Source: Welwitschia mirabilis | Lineage: Eukaryota; Gnetophyta; Gnetopsida; Welwitschiales | Direction of reading: 5' to 3' | DNA: 64,000 nt | NCBI GenBank assembly: GCA_051453625.1 | Contig: JBOZIK010000001.1 | Span: forward strand, 286,181,328-286,245,327 | Shown: in pieces, positions 23,061-33,570 of the stretch | How the letters are laid out: every line of letters begins with the position of its first letter | Position numbering within the stretch: the stretch's first letter is position 1 | The notes under the pieces: generated by a model | Database searches by the model: none | The model's input: the letters and a program-made list of their open reading frames with translations, nothing else | Told to the model about the DNA's origin: nothing | Translations under genes and position numbers: made by a program

Positions 23061-23072
23061 CTTCCCCTCAAG
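23061..23072 (-). other. Copia A polypurine tract
   Basis: The minus strand reads CTTGAGGGGAAG immediately before the LTR start TGTTGATATG, the position of the plus-strand primer. Confidence 0.8.
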
Positions 23073-24499
23073 TTGGTGCGTGCACATCGTAAATGGCCAA
23101 CTTATCCAAAAGATGTGGAAACTATGGTCTTTTGAGAGCCTTCATAAAAATGTCAGTCAGCTGAGAATTTGTATGAATGTGGTGCATGTCAATAACTCTT
23201 GTTTGCACTTGCTCTCGTATAAAATGAAGTTAATCTCTATATGCTTGGTATGCTCGTGAAAAACTAGATTCTTCGCAATGCGGATAGCACATTAACTGTT
23301 ATAGAACAATAGGATTGGTCCACTCTACTATAATCCTAAAGATTTCAAAAGAGTCTTTAGCCAAAGAAGTTCACTCGTGGCTACTACCATCACTCTATAC
23401 TTTGCCTCTGCCGAAGAACGGGAAATTGTGGTCTGCTTCTTCGTTTTCAAGAAAATGACTAACTTGCCTAATCTGAATCACAAAAGACATGCAGATTTAA
23501 ATCACAATCTATGTAAAGTAGTATTCCCTGTCTTGGATTCTTTTTAATGTATTACATAACTCTCCTTACCACATCGAAGTGCTCCTCGCATGGCATCTGC
23601 ATAAACTGTGAAAGGACATGAACTACATACGAAATCTCCAGCTATGTGATCATGAGATAGATAAGATGATCAACTAGTCGATGATAAGCTACCCCATCTG
23701 TCATCATCTCCTCCTCGGCTAGGCCTAGCCAATGACCCTATTCAATAGGTGTATCTGATAGATGACATCCAAGTAGTACAGTCTTAGAAAGAATGTCTAG
23801 GGCATACTTTCATTGAGAAAGAAATACCTCCTTAGACGAGTACACTACCTCAATTCCTAAAAAATATTTTAGCTTTCCCAAGTCTTTGATGTTAAAACAC
23901 TTACCAAGATAGGACTTGAAATCCCAACAAGCCTGAGAGTTGCTCCCGGTCAAAATGATCTAATCCACATAGACTAAGAGGCACAAGAAAACATCACCCT
24001 TATAAAAGATAAATAATGAATAATTTATGCATGACTGAACAAATTCATACTTGTACAAAGCCTCATAAATCTTGGTAAACCAGTTCCGAGAAGCCTGTTT
24101 AAGCCCATATAGTGACTTCCTAAGGCAATAAACCTGTCCTCGACCTTGTGTATGAAAACCTGATGGCAACCTTATATAAACCTCTTCCTTTAGATCTCCA
24201 TGCAAGAATGCATTGTTGAAATCCATCTAATGTAACTCTCATCCCTGTGTCACAACAACAGTTAAAAATACCCGAATGATAACAAGTTTTATCACTGGAG
24301 CAAATGTCTCATGAAAGTTAAGGCCTTCCACTTGGGTAAAGCCCTTTGCCATCAAATGAGCCTTGTAACACTTTATAGACCAATCTGTCTTATACTTGAT
24401 CTTGTAAATCCACCTATAGTCAATCGGCTTCTTTCCATTCAGTAAATCTTCTAAGGTCCACGTGTCATTTACTTCAAGTGCCACTATCTCCTTTACCAT
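23073..24499 (-). pseudogene. Copia A reverse transcriptase and RNase H remnant
   Basis: Two long open blocks, 24239-24499 and 23960-24226, carry the start of RVT_2: NDTWTLEDLLNGKKPIDYRW, IYKIKYK...FTQVEGLNFHETFAPV, then MDFNNAFLHGDLKEEVYIRL and VYCLRKSLYGLKQASRNWF, ending LCLLVYVD with the first DD of the YVDD box; DDIILTGS follows past a frame break. To lower coordinates come the lDLG..KYFLGIE, A.DIL and DLIYL segments and the RNase H start FCDSD.A, interrupted by stops. The domain identity is certain and the copy is inactive. Confidence 0.92.
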
Positions 24500-25129
24500 A
24501 TCCTCTTGCCATTGGGGCTTCTATATGACTTTGTGATAACTATGTGGCTCCTCCTCTAAGCTAATAGCTCCCAAAAACACCTGACGACTTAAAGAAAAAT
24601 TATCAATACCCACAAATTGAGCTAAGAAATAAGGAGTACCTGAGACGCTGTCATAAAGTGAGGTCTTCATGGGGGGAGGGGCACATACTACTTTTGAATA
24701 AATTCTCTGATGGCACTATTTCTTTAACACATTGGAATTCACCATAATTAGGCTCAATGTAGTTCTTTCTCGGTCACAATTCAAGTCGTGACTTATCTTG
24801 GCTGAATAAATAACATAATCTCCATATTTCACTCATATCTTTGACTTCCTTCTTGGTCATGAACTCTCTGAAGCATTAACTATCCTATCTCATCAACCAA
24901 GTTCATCCCTTATTATAGCACGATTTCCTCAGAATTGTCTGAACTCAGTGCTGGACCCTTTGGTACTAAACTCAGATCCCCTCTCAGATTCGGAACTTCC
25001 ATCGTAACTCTTTTATTTTCATTATCCAAAGGTTCATCAAGATGAATATTCTCGATAAATAAGGACAGAGAAATAATTTGTGTAGTAGATGAAGTGCAGT
25101 TGTCATGAAACAGAAACACATTTCATGAA
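24500..25129 (-). pseudogene. Copia A integrase-to-RT linker remnant
   Basis: The open part 24913-25119 contains MFLFHDNCTSSTTQIISLSL and ENIHLDEPLDNENKRVTMEV, the variable acidic linker after integrase. The same block is found in copia B at 43254-43600, confirming that both belong to one family. Confidence 0.82.
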
Positions 25130-26130
25130 AAACTACATCTTGAGAATATTAAAAAACATGTTCATCCAAGTTGTAAAGTCTTCATGCTCTCTTAGCAAAA
25201 AGGTAGCCAACAAAAATACACCTTCTACTTCTGGATGCAAATTTATCATTCTCTTTATGATAAGCATAACAAATACAATAAAAAAAATGTATATGATCAA
25301 AAGATNNNNNNNNNNNNNNNNNNNNNNNNNNNNNNNNNNNNNNNNNNNNNNNNNNNNNNNNNNNNNNNNNNNNNNNNNNNNNNNNNNNNNNNNNNNNNNN
25401 NNNNNTAGCCAACAAAAATACACCTTCTACTTCTGGATGTAAATTTATCATTCTCTTTATGATAAGCATAACAAATACAATAAAAAAAATGTATATGATC
25501 AAAAGATGAATGTACTATAAAAAGTATTTCAAAAGGAGACTTCCCTTTCAACTTTACCATTGGCGTTCTATTAATCAAATAAACTACTATCAAAATTCAT
25601 TTCCCCAAAAAATGTAAAGTCAAATTTGCTTGAAAGTGTAATGCCCATGCTACTTCAAGTATATTCCTGTGGCGATGCTCAACTCTCCCATTTTATTGAG
25701 GCATGTCAATACAACTTGTTTCATGTAAAATGCCCTTTTTTTTAATAAAAATCCTTCATGTTAAATTCTTTATCATTATCACTTCTTATTCTCTTAACTA
25801 CTTTTCCAAATTATGTCTCAACAAGCTTGCAAAATTCAATTAAATGACTATGAGTTTCACCTTTTTCTTTTAACAAGAAAACCCAAACAGAACAACTGCA
25901 ATCATTAACAATAGTCAAAAAAATCATGCACCACAACTAGAAGTTTAACAATATGTGCCTCATAAATTAATATAAATTAAATCAAAACATTGTTCTACAC
26001 ATTGATTACTCAAAGAAAAAGAAGCTCATGTCTGTTTGGACCAAAAACAAGAATCACAAAAAAAATCACCTGAGAAATTCAAAATATCAACTTTAGGAAT
26101 AAAATGTAAATGTTGACTTGATTGGTGCCC
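25130..26130 (-). pseudogene. Copia A integrase remnant
   Basis: YLINRTPMVKLKGKSPFEIL, FYCICYAYHKENDKFTSRSR and RCIFVGY are the C-terminal landmarks of copia integrase (lINR.P...l.g.sPfe.Lf...p....lrvFGC.cY.......DKF..Rs..ciFlGYp). The upstream core near 25700-26000 is broken by stops. A 100-N gap at 25306-25405 lies between two nearly identical copies of 102 bases. Confidence 0.88.
25204..25507. repeat. 100-N gap between two copies of a 102-base sequence
   Basis: 25204-25305 and 25406-25507 differ at about one base and flank exactly 100 N. True tandem duplication is possible but a failed contig merge is more likely. Confidence 0.9.
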
Positions 26131-26600
26131 CATATGCCTGTGCAAAATAACTAAGGAGTTTCTCTACTTGATATTCAAAGCCATATGTAACTTTGTCAAT
26201 TGAAAATAGTAGACCCCCCCTTGAAGTTCACCCATTCTAATTACTGTTATCAAAGTGCAGTTCTGTATCACACGAAGTCGATCAGTGAAAAGTATTTGAC
26301 AATTATTCTCAGAAACCAACTAGTGTATGGAAACTAAATTACAAGTCAGATCGGGGACATAAAGGACATCAACTAATATAATGTTTTCATTTAACACAGC
26401 GTGACCCTTCTTGGTCATGGTTGTTCTTGTGCCATTTGATAACATCATCGACATTGACACGGCATCTGTTATGTCTTGTAACAACTCAATATCACCTGTC
26501 ATATCATTAGATACATCACTATCGAGAATCCATGTAAACGTAGTAAATGTATTACCAGAGAGACATTCTGAAGTATCTATAAGACTCAAAAGTTTTTGAA
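26131..26600 (-). pseudogene. Copia A protease and GAG-pre-integrase remnant
   Basis: The open frame 26320-26589 reads FTWILDSDVSNDMTGDIELL, where the family has WILDSGASNHMTG: the catalytic Gly is Asp. VLYVPDLTCNLVSI closes the domain. Beyond it, LFTDRL, YYFQL, the H..lGH block and FCDSCFWSKQT represent the GAG-pre-integrase zinc-binding segment. Confidence 0.9.
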
Positions 26601-26693
26601 TTTAATCCATAAAAAGTCCAAGTGTATTTAAGCCACTATTCGAAGCATCTCGCCCTATCATCGATGCGCTCAATCCACCGGCCGCATGATAGG

Positions 26694-27090
26694 CTACGGT
26701 CCTACCTTGCTGGCTATGACTCTTATTTCCTCCAGAACTTCCAATGCTTTGGATCTGCTGTCTGGCTTACTGTCCATCTCGTGAGATGCTATTCTTCCAC
26801 TACTTCGGGTAGCTAATAAGCTTGAAACACTCTGAGGATTCATGCCATGAATAGTTGCAATGAGGACAACGATGCCCTCCGTGTCCCATTTGCATGCCAT
26901 GAGACTACTGCTCAGAAGCTTTAGTGGTCGTGCCTCACTGCTGATGGGTTTCCATTACTCGTGACCTCTCTGTTTAGGTGGTGAAAGCCATCACCTCCAT
27001 CTTCTCTTCTTGGCCTCGAACATAGTCAATCATGTTGAGGAGGTATGGCAACTATGTTGCTCAATATCGTAATGGTCTAAGAGCAACCCG
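26694..27090 (-). pseudogene. Copia A Gag C-terminal remnant (CCHC knuckle only)
   Basis: Near 26820-26880 the minus strand reads CPHCNYSWHESSECFKLISY, an intact CX2CX4HX4C knuckle followed by the (I/L)GYP(E/D)WW-type tail. Only about 200 bases lie between it and the PBS, so the capsid-forming UBN2 domain is missing. Confidence 0.8.
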
Positions 27091-27101
27091 CTCCGATATC
27101 A
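27091..27101 (-). other. Copia A primer-binding site (initiator tRNA-Met)
   Basis: The minus strand reads TGATATCGGAG directly before the LTR; expected TGGTATCAGAG. Both differences are transitions. Confidence 0.8.
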
Positions 27102-27414
27102 TGTTAAAAATAAAGAGCCAAAAGACTAAATAAAAAAAGGAGTTATGCAAAGGTAGTTCAATATTATTTGATGTAAGCAGAGAGTCTTTTATAGGCATAC
27201 AAAGGAAATAAAAATTCTTCTTTTTGTAATAAACCCACTAACTCCACTAACTTAATAACCCTTTCCTTTTTTTATAACCAACTCACTAACTTTATTAACT
27301 CAATAACTATACAGACCCACTAACTCCACTAACTTAACAACCATTTCCTTTTTTGTAACTGACCCACTAACTCTATTAACTCAATAGCTGTATAAAATAT
27401 TTTACATGTCAACA
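27102..27414 (-). repeat. Copia A 5' LTR
   Basis: TGTTAAAAATAAAG to TGTCAACA, the partner of 22748-23060, followed by TSD ttatt at 27415-27419. The two LTRs differ mainly by transitions. Confidence 0.93.
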
Positions 27415-28069
27415 TTATTTTCTAGTATTTATAGTTTTTGACGTTGAGTGGTCCAACTTGCTGCGTTTTTCTTTTGAGATTTTATATAAGACGATTGTGC
27501 CATATCCTACGTGTATCTGTAGCTACATGAATAGATCCCCCTATGCCATGAATAATACTTTAGCTCTGCTAATCTCGTCGACATATTAGGACCTAATAAA
27601 ATGCATAGTACACATGTGTCCAATGAGAAATTAGTAGCATATCAAGCTAAACTATGAAGATTACTTGTAGGTTAAGGTTACTGCTACCAACTTCGACTTC
27701 AAAAAGAACCTCTCAGATTGGAGCATCATTATGCAGCATTCCAATTTCAATGGCTTCGATACTATTTTCAGCTTCAACTACACTTCACTAGATGCCTACG
27801 AAAACATGAATGACAGTGCCATGTTTTGGGAAATCAAATTCTACAATGACATGTTAATGGAAGCAGGAGTAGAGGAAAGTATATGGTCTAAGATTATAAT
27901 GAAGAAAGATAAGGCCTTTACTCTTAAAAGAGGCTATGCATTTTTAAGAAGAGTTTATTTTAATGGAGATATATGTATATTGCCCCTGCCTGATATTTAT
28001 CCTGCAATTCCAAATGAGTTGCCTTTTCTTATTGGTCTTACATTGTTTTATTCATGGATTTCTTTCTAA
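27415..28069 (+). pseudogene. COBRA-like protein pseudogene A, 3' part
   Basis: This continues the frame interrupted at 22747. Landmarks include TIVPYPTCICSY (family TIVPCPTCSCGC with a Cys lost), HMCPM, then an unbroken stretch of 112 codons from 27731: MQHSNFNGFDTIFSFNYTSL, NDSAMFWEIKFYNDMLMEAG, DKAFTLKRGYAFLRRVYFNG and LPDIYPAIPN. These match the C-terminal COBRA region (..FSF.YksL...NDT.MfWG.KfYND.LM.AG...). It ends in a short hydrophobic tail (LPFLIGLTLFYSWISF) fitting a GPI-attachment signal, then TAA at 28067. Earlier stops mean the whole gene is dead. Confidence 0.9.
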
Positions 28070-28199
28070 GATAAATTAGAAATTTTCCGGCTAATTTGTT
28101 TACGCTCTAGTAAAGCTACATAGTTAGAATCAAAGTTGTAAAGCTTCATATAATTTGGGAGAGAAAATTGCTAAAATCTAACAGGAATAGGGCAGTAAA
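28070..28199 (+). other. Downstream flank of COBRA A, before the small element
   Basis: Aligns with 47814-47937 in copy B, including attagaatcaaagttgtaa. It is 3' UTR or downstream sequence of the ancestral gene, with no coding frame. Confidence 0.7.
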
Positions 28200-28611
28200 T
28201 GTTGAAAATAAGAAAGCAAAAACTAAATAGAAATTTATTACACTAAATGGAGTTTTGTGAATGGAGTCATTCAAAGGGAATCATGTAAAGGAAGTCTCGT
28301 AAAGGGAGTCATGTAAAGGGAGTCATGCAAAGGAAGTCCCACAAAGTGAGTCCTAAAAAGGGAGTCTAGTTTATTTGATGTAATAACACAGCCTTTTATA
28401 AGCATACAAAGGAAATAATAATTTTTTTTTTTGTAACAAACCCACTAACTCCACTAACTTAATAACAATTTTCCTTCTTTTTAGTAACTGACCCACTCAC
28501 TCTATTAACTCAATAACTATTTTTTTTGATTTTCCATAACTGATTTAATAACTCTTTTCTATTTTCATACCAATATTAAATTATTGGAATTACCTAAAGA
28601 AAATTCCAACA
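28200..28611 (-). repeat. Small element left (3') LTR with 15-16-base repeats
   Basis: TGTTGAAAAT to TTCCAACA. Positions about 28258-28372 hold seven or so copies of a gtaaagggagtcat-type unit; the right LTR has about four. Confidence 0.88.
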
Positions 28612-29414
28612 ATCACCCTCTTAATGATAACATTTTAATGACAACCCCTTGATGTGTGCACTATTCAATTTCATGTTATACATCATTCACAAATCATATA
28701 TTTTGAAGGCTAATTATGTTCTCCTTCCAATTCTTAAAGGAGTTTTCCAAACATGATCTTAAGGACTCTTCCTTAAGTTCTTCTTCACTCTACCATTTCC
28801 TCTTGTAAAGTGAACACAAACCATGTAATATGAGTGTGCCCTTTTCTTGCTTTGGGCTACACATCAAACCATCTTCTTTGCCTTGAAGCTACATTCATGC
28901 CTCTCACATAAGTATCTTAAAATATATAAGTGTGCCCTTTTCTTGCTTTGGGCTATACATTGAACCAGCTTTTTTACCTTAAAGCTACATTCATGCCTCT
29001 CAGATGGGCATCTTAAAATATCTTGATCACTTCATTGCCTCGTTTGGTGATTTATAAAGCCCACTATCTCATTCAGCGATTTGTGGTTCTCATATAATAT
29101 TTAACTTTACTACCTCATTTAGTGATCTGCTAAGCCCACTGCCTTATTAGGTGATCTATGTAAATATAATATCTCCACTGCCTCGTTTGGCGATCTATGA
29201 GCCTCACGCTTTATTCATATGCCTGCATCATATGATTGTACTTATTGGATCTGCCTCTTATGCGTCTGCTCACTAGATTTGCCTTTGCTTGCAATCGTGG
29301 TCTCCTCTATGCTACTCGTCCTTACACCTATGCTACCATCCCTGCATATCTTTTGATCTCTTATGTTTCTCTTCTTTATGTTTTTCTCCCAATCACCTAG
29401 CCAAGAAATCAAAC
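28612..29414. repeat. Internal region of the small element: two sets of tandem repeats
   Basis: 28830-28925 and 28927-29020 are two copies of a unit of about 97 bases beginning gtgtgcccttttcttgcttt. 29030-29210 contains four or five copies of a phrase of about 40-60 bases like cactgcctcgtttggcgatc. No protein frame is supported; the 94-codon minus frame at 29242-29526 crosses the PBS and LTR edge and is not coding. Confidence 0.8.
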
Positions 29415-29428
29415 TGGTTCTGATACCA
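29415..29428 (-). other. Small element primer-binding site (tRNA-Met)
   Basis: TGGTATCAGAACCA on the minus strand, immediately adjacent to the right LTR; it keeps the TGGTATCAGA core better than copia A or B. Confidence 0.9.
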
Positions 29429-29792
29429 TGTTGAAAATAAGAGAGAAAAAACTGAATAGAAATTTGTTGCTCCAAAGGGGTTCCATGAAGGGAGTTATGC
29501 AAAGGGAGTCTCGTATAGGGAGTCATGTAAATGCAGTCTCAAAAAGGGAGTCCATGATGTAATTACAGAGTCTTTTATAGGAATATAAAGGAAATAATAG
29601 TTTTTCTTCTTTTTGTAAGAGAGCCACTAAATCTACTAACTTAATAATCATTTCCCTNNNNNNNNNNNNNNNNNNNNNNNNNNNNNNNNNNNNNNNNNNN
29701 NNNNNNNNNNNNNNNNNNNNNNNNNNNNNNNNNNNNNTTTTATTTTTATACCAACATTAAATTTTTGGCATTACTTAAAGAAAATTCTAATA
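29429..29792 (-). repeat. Small element right (5') LTR
   Basis: TGTTGAAAATAAGAG to CTAATA (ancestral CAACA-type end with transitions). N at 29658-29737. Confidence 0.88.
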
Positions 29793-30923
29793 GCAAAGTG
29801 GATGAGGGGAGATTGATAGTTCAAGAAGGGTAAGGGAGGCAATCATTTGGGAAAAAGACACAGGGCCATCGAAGGTGGATGTAAGATGGCAGATGTAAAT
29901 AAGAATAGCTTAAGAGAAAAAATGCCAGAAAGAGAGGGAATGAGGATCAAGGGAAAGAAGGGCATCAAGCATCACTTGGTGATCGATCAAGGAATAGATG
30001 TAACTATAGGAGAGAAAAGGCTTTACTCTAAAAATTGAGAACATTGAAAGTCCACGAAAGCCTAGTTAGTACAAGATCACTGAAATTGGCAAAGTTGACC
30101 ATGCTGAAGACAACACAGTAAATCTAAAAACATAGAAAAGAAGCAGATCAGAAGTGATAGCAGCAAAGGCAGATTTTTGATGAGTCACTTAGATCTAACA
30201 TGTACTTATTTGTTTTAAAGCCATTCAGACTCTTCAACCTATTTGAAATGGAATCCGTTACTAAGTTCTTCTTTTTTTTACGTATATTTTTTAAAAAATT
30301 ACATCTTAAAAAAGAAAGAATATCTCATATAGTGTTATTTCCTAAGCATTATTATTAGCATAAAACTGTAATATCTAATGCATTCTTGCAATATCTAAGA
30401 TCTTAAAAAAAGGGGGTCTAAATATTCAATAATTTTTATTTATTCATTCATTTTTTTTAAATTGGAATACAATATCAAGCATTGTAAGTAAAATAATTAG
30501 AATTAATGGAATTATATATTGAATTTTATAATGTACTATTCAAGTATCAAATTCCCTTTTGAAATCCAATTCATATAATTTTCTTCTAATTTAAAAAAAA
30601 AAAGAGGATAGATTTACAATGTATCTTAATAGATTCATTTGCTAGTATTACTTTCCTTTCTCTTCAAATATTCACATACAAAGATCTAGAAAATTTTATT
30701 TATCAGAAACTTCATTACTTTATTTACACAAAAATTTGTAATAGAAATTATATTTGAATATGTTTCAATTATAAAGTACCTTTAATAAAACATCTTATCA
30801 TGAAATATTTAATTTAGAAATTTCTTTTGCATTTGGACATAACATAGTAATACCCATGATATCAGACAAAGTCCAAAAATCAAAGAAGAATCATAAACAT
30901 AACATTATAAAAAATATTCATAA
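29793..30923 (+). other. Downstream flank of COBRA A, after the small element
   Basis: Aligns with 47943-49073. The 63-codon plus frame at 29847-30038 is shared in outline with copy B but broken there, so it is more likely part of an old 3' flank than a gene. The rest is AT-rich non-coding sequence. Confidence 0.65.
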
Positions 30924-31539
30924 TTGTCTTGCATTAGAAGGAGGGCCTCTTGTGGAGGTTATTCATCATTTGTTTTTTTACTTTCATTTTACCCACTTTG
31001 TCTTACCTGCCATCTTATCATATATTACAATAACCATAATGCCAATATTAACTCACGAGAAAAAATTCTGCATTTCTGAGGATGAGTATAAGACTCATCT
31101 AACAACATCCTTTAAATTTCACCCCTAATCAACTTCATGCCATGAATAATTTTAGGAGTTATTAGGAAGTCTACCTAACCCATCCCATTGAAAGGATATA
31201 ATTATTAGCTACTAGACAACTAGTAATCCTAAATGATGAAAATAAGGTTCTCCTTAAAGATTATTTTTCTTAGAAATATGATGAAAATGAAGAATTTGTA
31301 AATGAGCGGGGTCATAAAGAAAAACCTAAAACATCGAGAAAACATGAATTATAAATCCCAAAAAAAATATTACAATGATAACATCTTGTTTGAATATGAA
31401 ATTAATGATAACGAACCACTAAAAATTTAATAACCTAGGGAAGATAAATCTTAAATTCAATCAACTGAGTTTAACATGCTTTGGAAGGCTATCAATGACA
31501 TTAAATAAGGCTTTTAAAACAAAGAGGATTACCTAGATA

Positions 31540-32750
31540 TAGACTTCGATGATACTCCAATTCACCCTTATATTCTTTGCAAAATTATCTTGCCTAATGA
31601 ATTGCCTAACTTTGAAAAATTTATAGGTGTATATGGAAGATCCCATTATCCATGTGAGAAACTTATACAATCTTGTCATATGTACAACATCCAATAAAAC
31701 ATAGCATATCACCTATTCTGTCAATCACATAAATGACAAGCCCTTGAATGGTACCATCACCTATCAACTCATTCTATCATAAGTTTGAAATAACTATTTG
31801 AAATATTCGTTCCATGTTATTATATCAACATCTCAAAACAAATGATGCTAGATACCTCAATAACTATGAATCAAAAATTCAATGAAACAATTCAAGACTA
31901 TGCACAGTGATGAAGAGTTACTACCTTGTAGTTAGAAATCTCCATCGTAGACTTTGATATGACATATCTCTTTATTAAGTAACATATTCCATATGTTTCT
32001 AAACATCTTAGAATGCAATCATTCAAGACATTTAAATAATCTATTACATTGGCAAAAAGAATCAAATTTGTAGGAAGAGAAAAACTTGCCATAAAATATG
32101 GTAGTACTTTATAATATGAATCAATAAGAAAATAAAACAACAATAAAAACAAAGCAAATAACCTAAAGAATGTTGCAGAAGTCGCTTAATCTTCCTAACT
32201 AGCTTATACTTCTTAACCAAACTATCTACCTCAATCAATTACTAGTTTAATGGTACAATAAATGTAACCTCAACCTTTTTTCCCTCCACATGCCTTTTCA
32301 TTTCAACTAGTTATGGGATAAACTTATTACACACCTCTAAAATAACTGCAAAACTCACAAAAAGCACATAATCTATAATGATTAAAACCACCTTAACAAT
32401 AACTATAAGATTAACAAAAAACTTATATAACTCAAATCAAGATCAAAATTAATTTCAAAACCAAAACTAAATTCAAAGACCTAGGAGGAATTTCACAAGG
32501 TTAGATATATTATTAATGAAAATCCTTTTAATTCTATACAAAAGGGGATAATTCAACTACCTCTAATAAAATAAAAAGATTCAAATGCACCAAAACCTAA
32601 GAGTTATAATAAGTCAAGGTATTGTGAATACCATAGGATCAAGGGACATCACACCAAAAATTGCTTCAACTTGAAACATATCCTCCAAGACTTCATTGAA
32701 AATAACAAAGATATCAAGTTTAACAAAATCCTTACAGCTATAAACAAAAA
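31540..32750 (+). pseudogene. Tat-like Gag remnant
   Basis: Around 31740-31910 the text WYHHLSTHSIIS, YYINISKQ and QKFNETIQDYAQ matches the Retrotrans_gag pattern W...L...si.sw..L...F...f.......l...kq...Eslk.y..rw. At 32612-32680 CEYHRIKGHHTKNCFNLKH matches the Tat Gag knuckle (fCeyH...GH.T.nC..Lk). Stops break the frame. Confidence 0.72.
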
Positions 32751-33189
32751 GCTTGACATTTACAAAAACCCATTCTCAACCCAAGCTTCTACATCATAAT
32801 CACTGCAAAATGTGGTGATTCAAGATGACAATACCCCTTATACAATTTGGGTAATCCAAGATAAGTTAACAAAACCATTAGAATAATTCATTCAAGAAAA
32901 CAAATGAAAACTAGAATAGTTAGTCCAAATGGAAGATGCTTGAATTCATCCTATCCCTAAAGCAAATATTCAATCACATTCACATGCCTCTAAAGTGAAG
33001 GAAGAATACCATTATCTTTCTTCATTAATAAAAAAATTTAAGCCTCATAAGCAAGTTTTCAAAAGACTATATGAGGAATGCTTAACATCAGAAATACCTC
33101 CAAAACAAGAACCTACTTTAAAGTAAGTAAACATTTAGAAAAATAATGAAGATCATGAAGTCATTTAGTTTCAACCTAAAGTGATATCA

Positions 33190-33570
33190 TCGACTTCTTG
33201 AAGACCATAATCATTGAGCCACCTTACATCTTAGTATACATTAGATCTACTAAAGTAGCTAGGGCCTTTGTTGATTGTCGGATTTAATTGTACATCATTA
33301 GATCATTATGTCTAGATAAGATGAACTTATAACATCTACTAGATTCAAAGAAGAGTATAACTATTAGAGGTTTTAATAATCATGAAGATAAATCTAGAGT
33401 AATAGTCATCTTACTAATTGAGTTAAAAAGTTAAAGATACATAATTCCATATAATTGATAATGCTACAACATTTAATTTACTCCTAGGTCATCCTTAGAT
33501 AATGTATTTGAGGGTAATTATATCATTATCCCATCAAAATCTTAAATTTATTAGATCAAAGATCTTAGTG
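33190..33570 (+). pseudogene. Tat-like protease remnant
   Basis: A frame near 33215-33290 gives EPPYILVYIRSTKVARAFVD; about 60-90 codons later come pieces of the (L/I)LGRPW-type segment. The catalytic D.GSS is not intact (VDCRI). Assignment leans on position between Gag and RT. Confidence 0.55.

Larger units (their letters stand above)
22748..27414 (-). mobile_element. Ty1/copia element A, inserted in COBRA-like pseudogene A
   Basis: Two LTRs of 313 bases (22748-23060 and 27102-27414), a TSD ttatt on both sides, a polypurine tract beside the left LTR and a PBS beside the right LTR define a complete minus-strand insertion of 4.67 kb including a 100-N gap. The internal order is short leader, CCHC knuckle, protease, integrase, RT, RNase H. 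The N-terminal UBN2 part of Gag is absent: fewer than 200 bases separate the PBS from the knuckle. Stops and frameshifts make it non-functional on its own. Confidence 0.93.
28200..29792 (-). mobile_element. Small non-autonomous LTR element related to copia A and B
   Basis: LTRs 28200-28611 and 29429-29792 (the second with 80 N inside) flank about 0.8 kb of non-coding sequence. The PBS at 29415-29428 reads TGGTATCAGAACCA on the minus strand and touches the right LTR. The TSD is gtaaa / gcaaa, one transition apart. The LTR start TGTTGAAAATAAGA...AAAAAACT.AATAGAAATTT and the cccactaact repeats are shared with the copia A and B LTRs. It has no gag or pol, so it depends on enzymes from a full element. 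The site is empty in COBRA copy B near 47938. Confidence 0.9.
21690..30923 (+). repeat. COBRA-containing segment, copy A of an ancestral duplication
   Basis: The host part of this segment aligns with 39620-49073: upstream 21690-22127 with 39620-40048, the pseudogene parts, and downstream 28070-28199 plus 29793-30923 with 47814-49073. Once the copia insertions are set aside, order and orientation agree throughout. The shared right end falls at tcaaagaagaatcataaac (about 30880-30920). Similarity is high enough to follow by eye but with many substitutions, so the duplication is not recent. Confidence 0.85.

Noticed and set aside
25204-25507. Possible CRISPR-like or satellite repeat from the repeated 102-base block
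   Set aside because: Only two copies around a placeholder gap inside a copia integrase; explained as an assembly overlap.
29242-29526. 94-codon minus frame in the small element
   Set aside because: It runs across the PBS and the LTR edge and has no family resemblance.
29847-30038. 63-codon frame MGKRHRAIEGGCK...
   Set aside because: The colinear copy B at 48000-48190 is interrupted and the region behaves as 3' flank, so a conserved gene is not supported.
30856-31128. 90-codon plus frame at the junction of COBRA copy A and the Tat-like element
   Set aside because: It spans two sequences of different origin and matches no Gag landmark.
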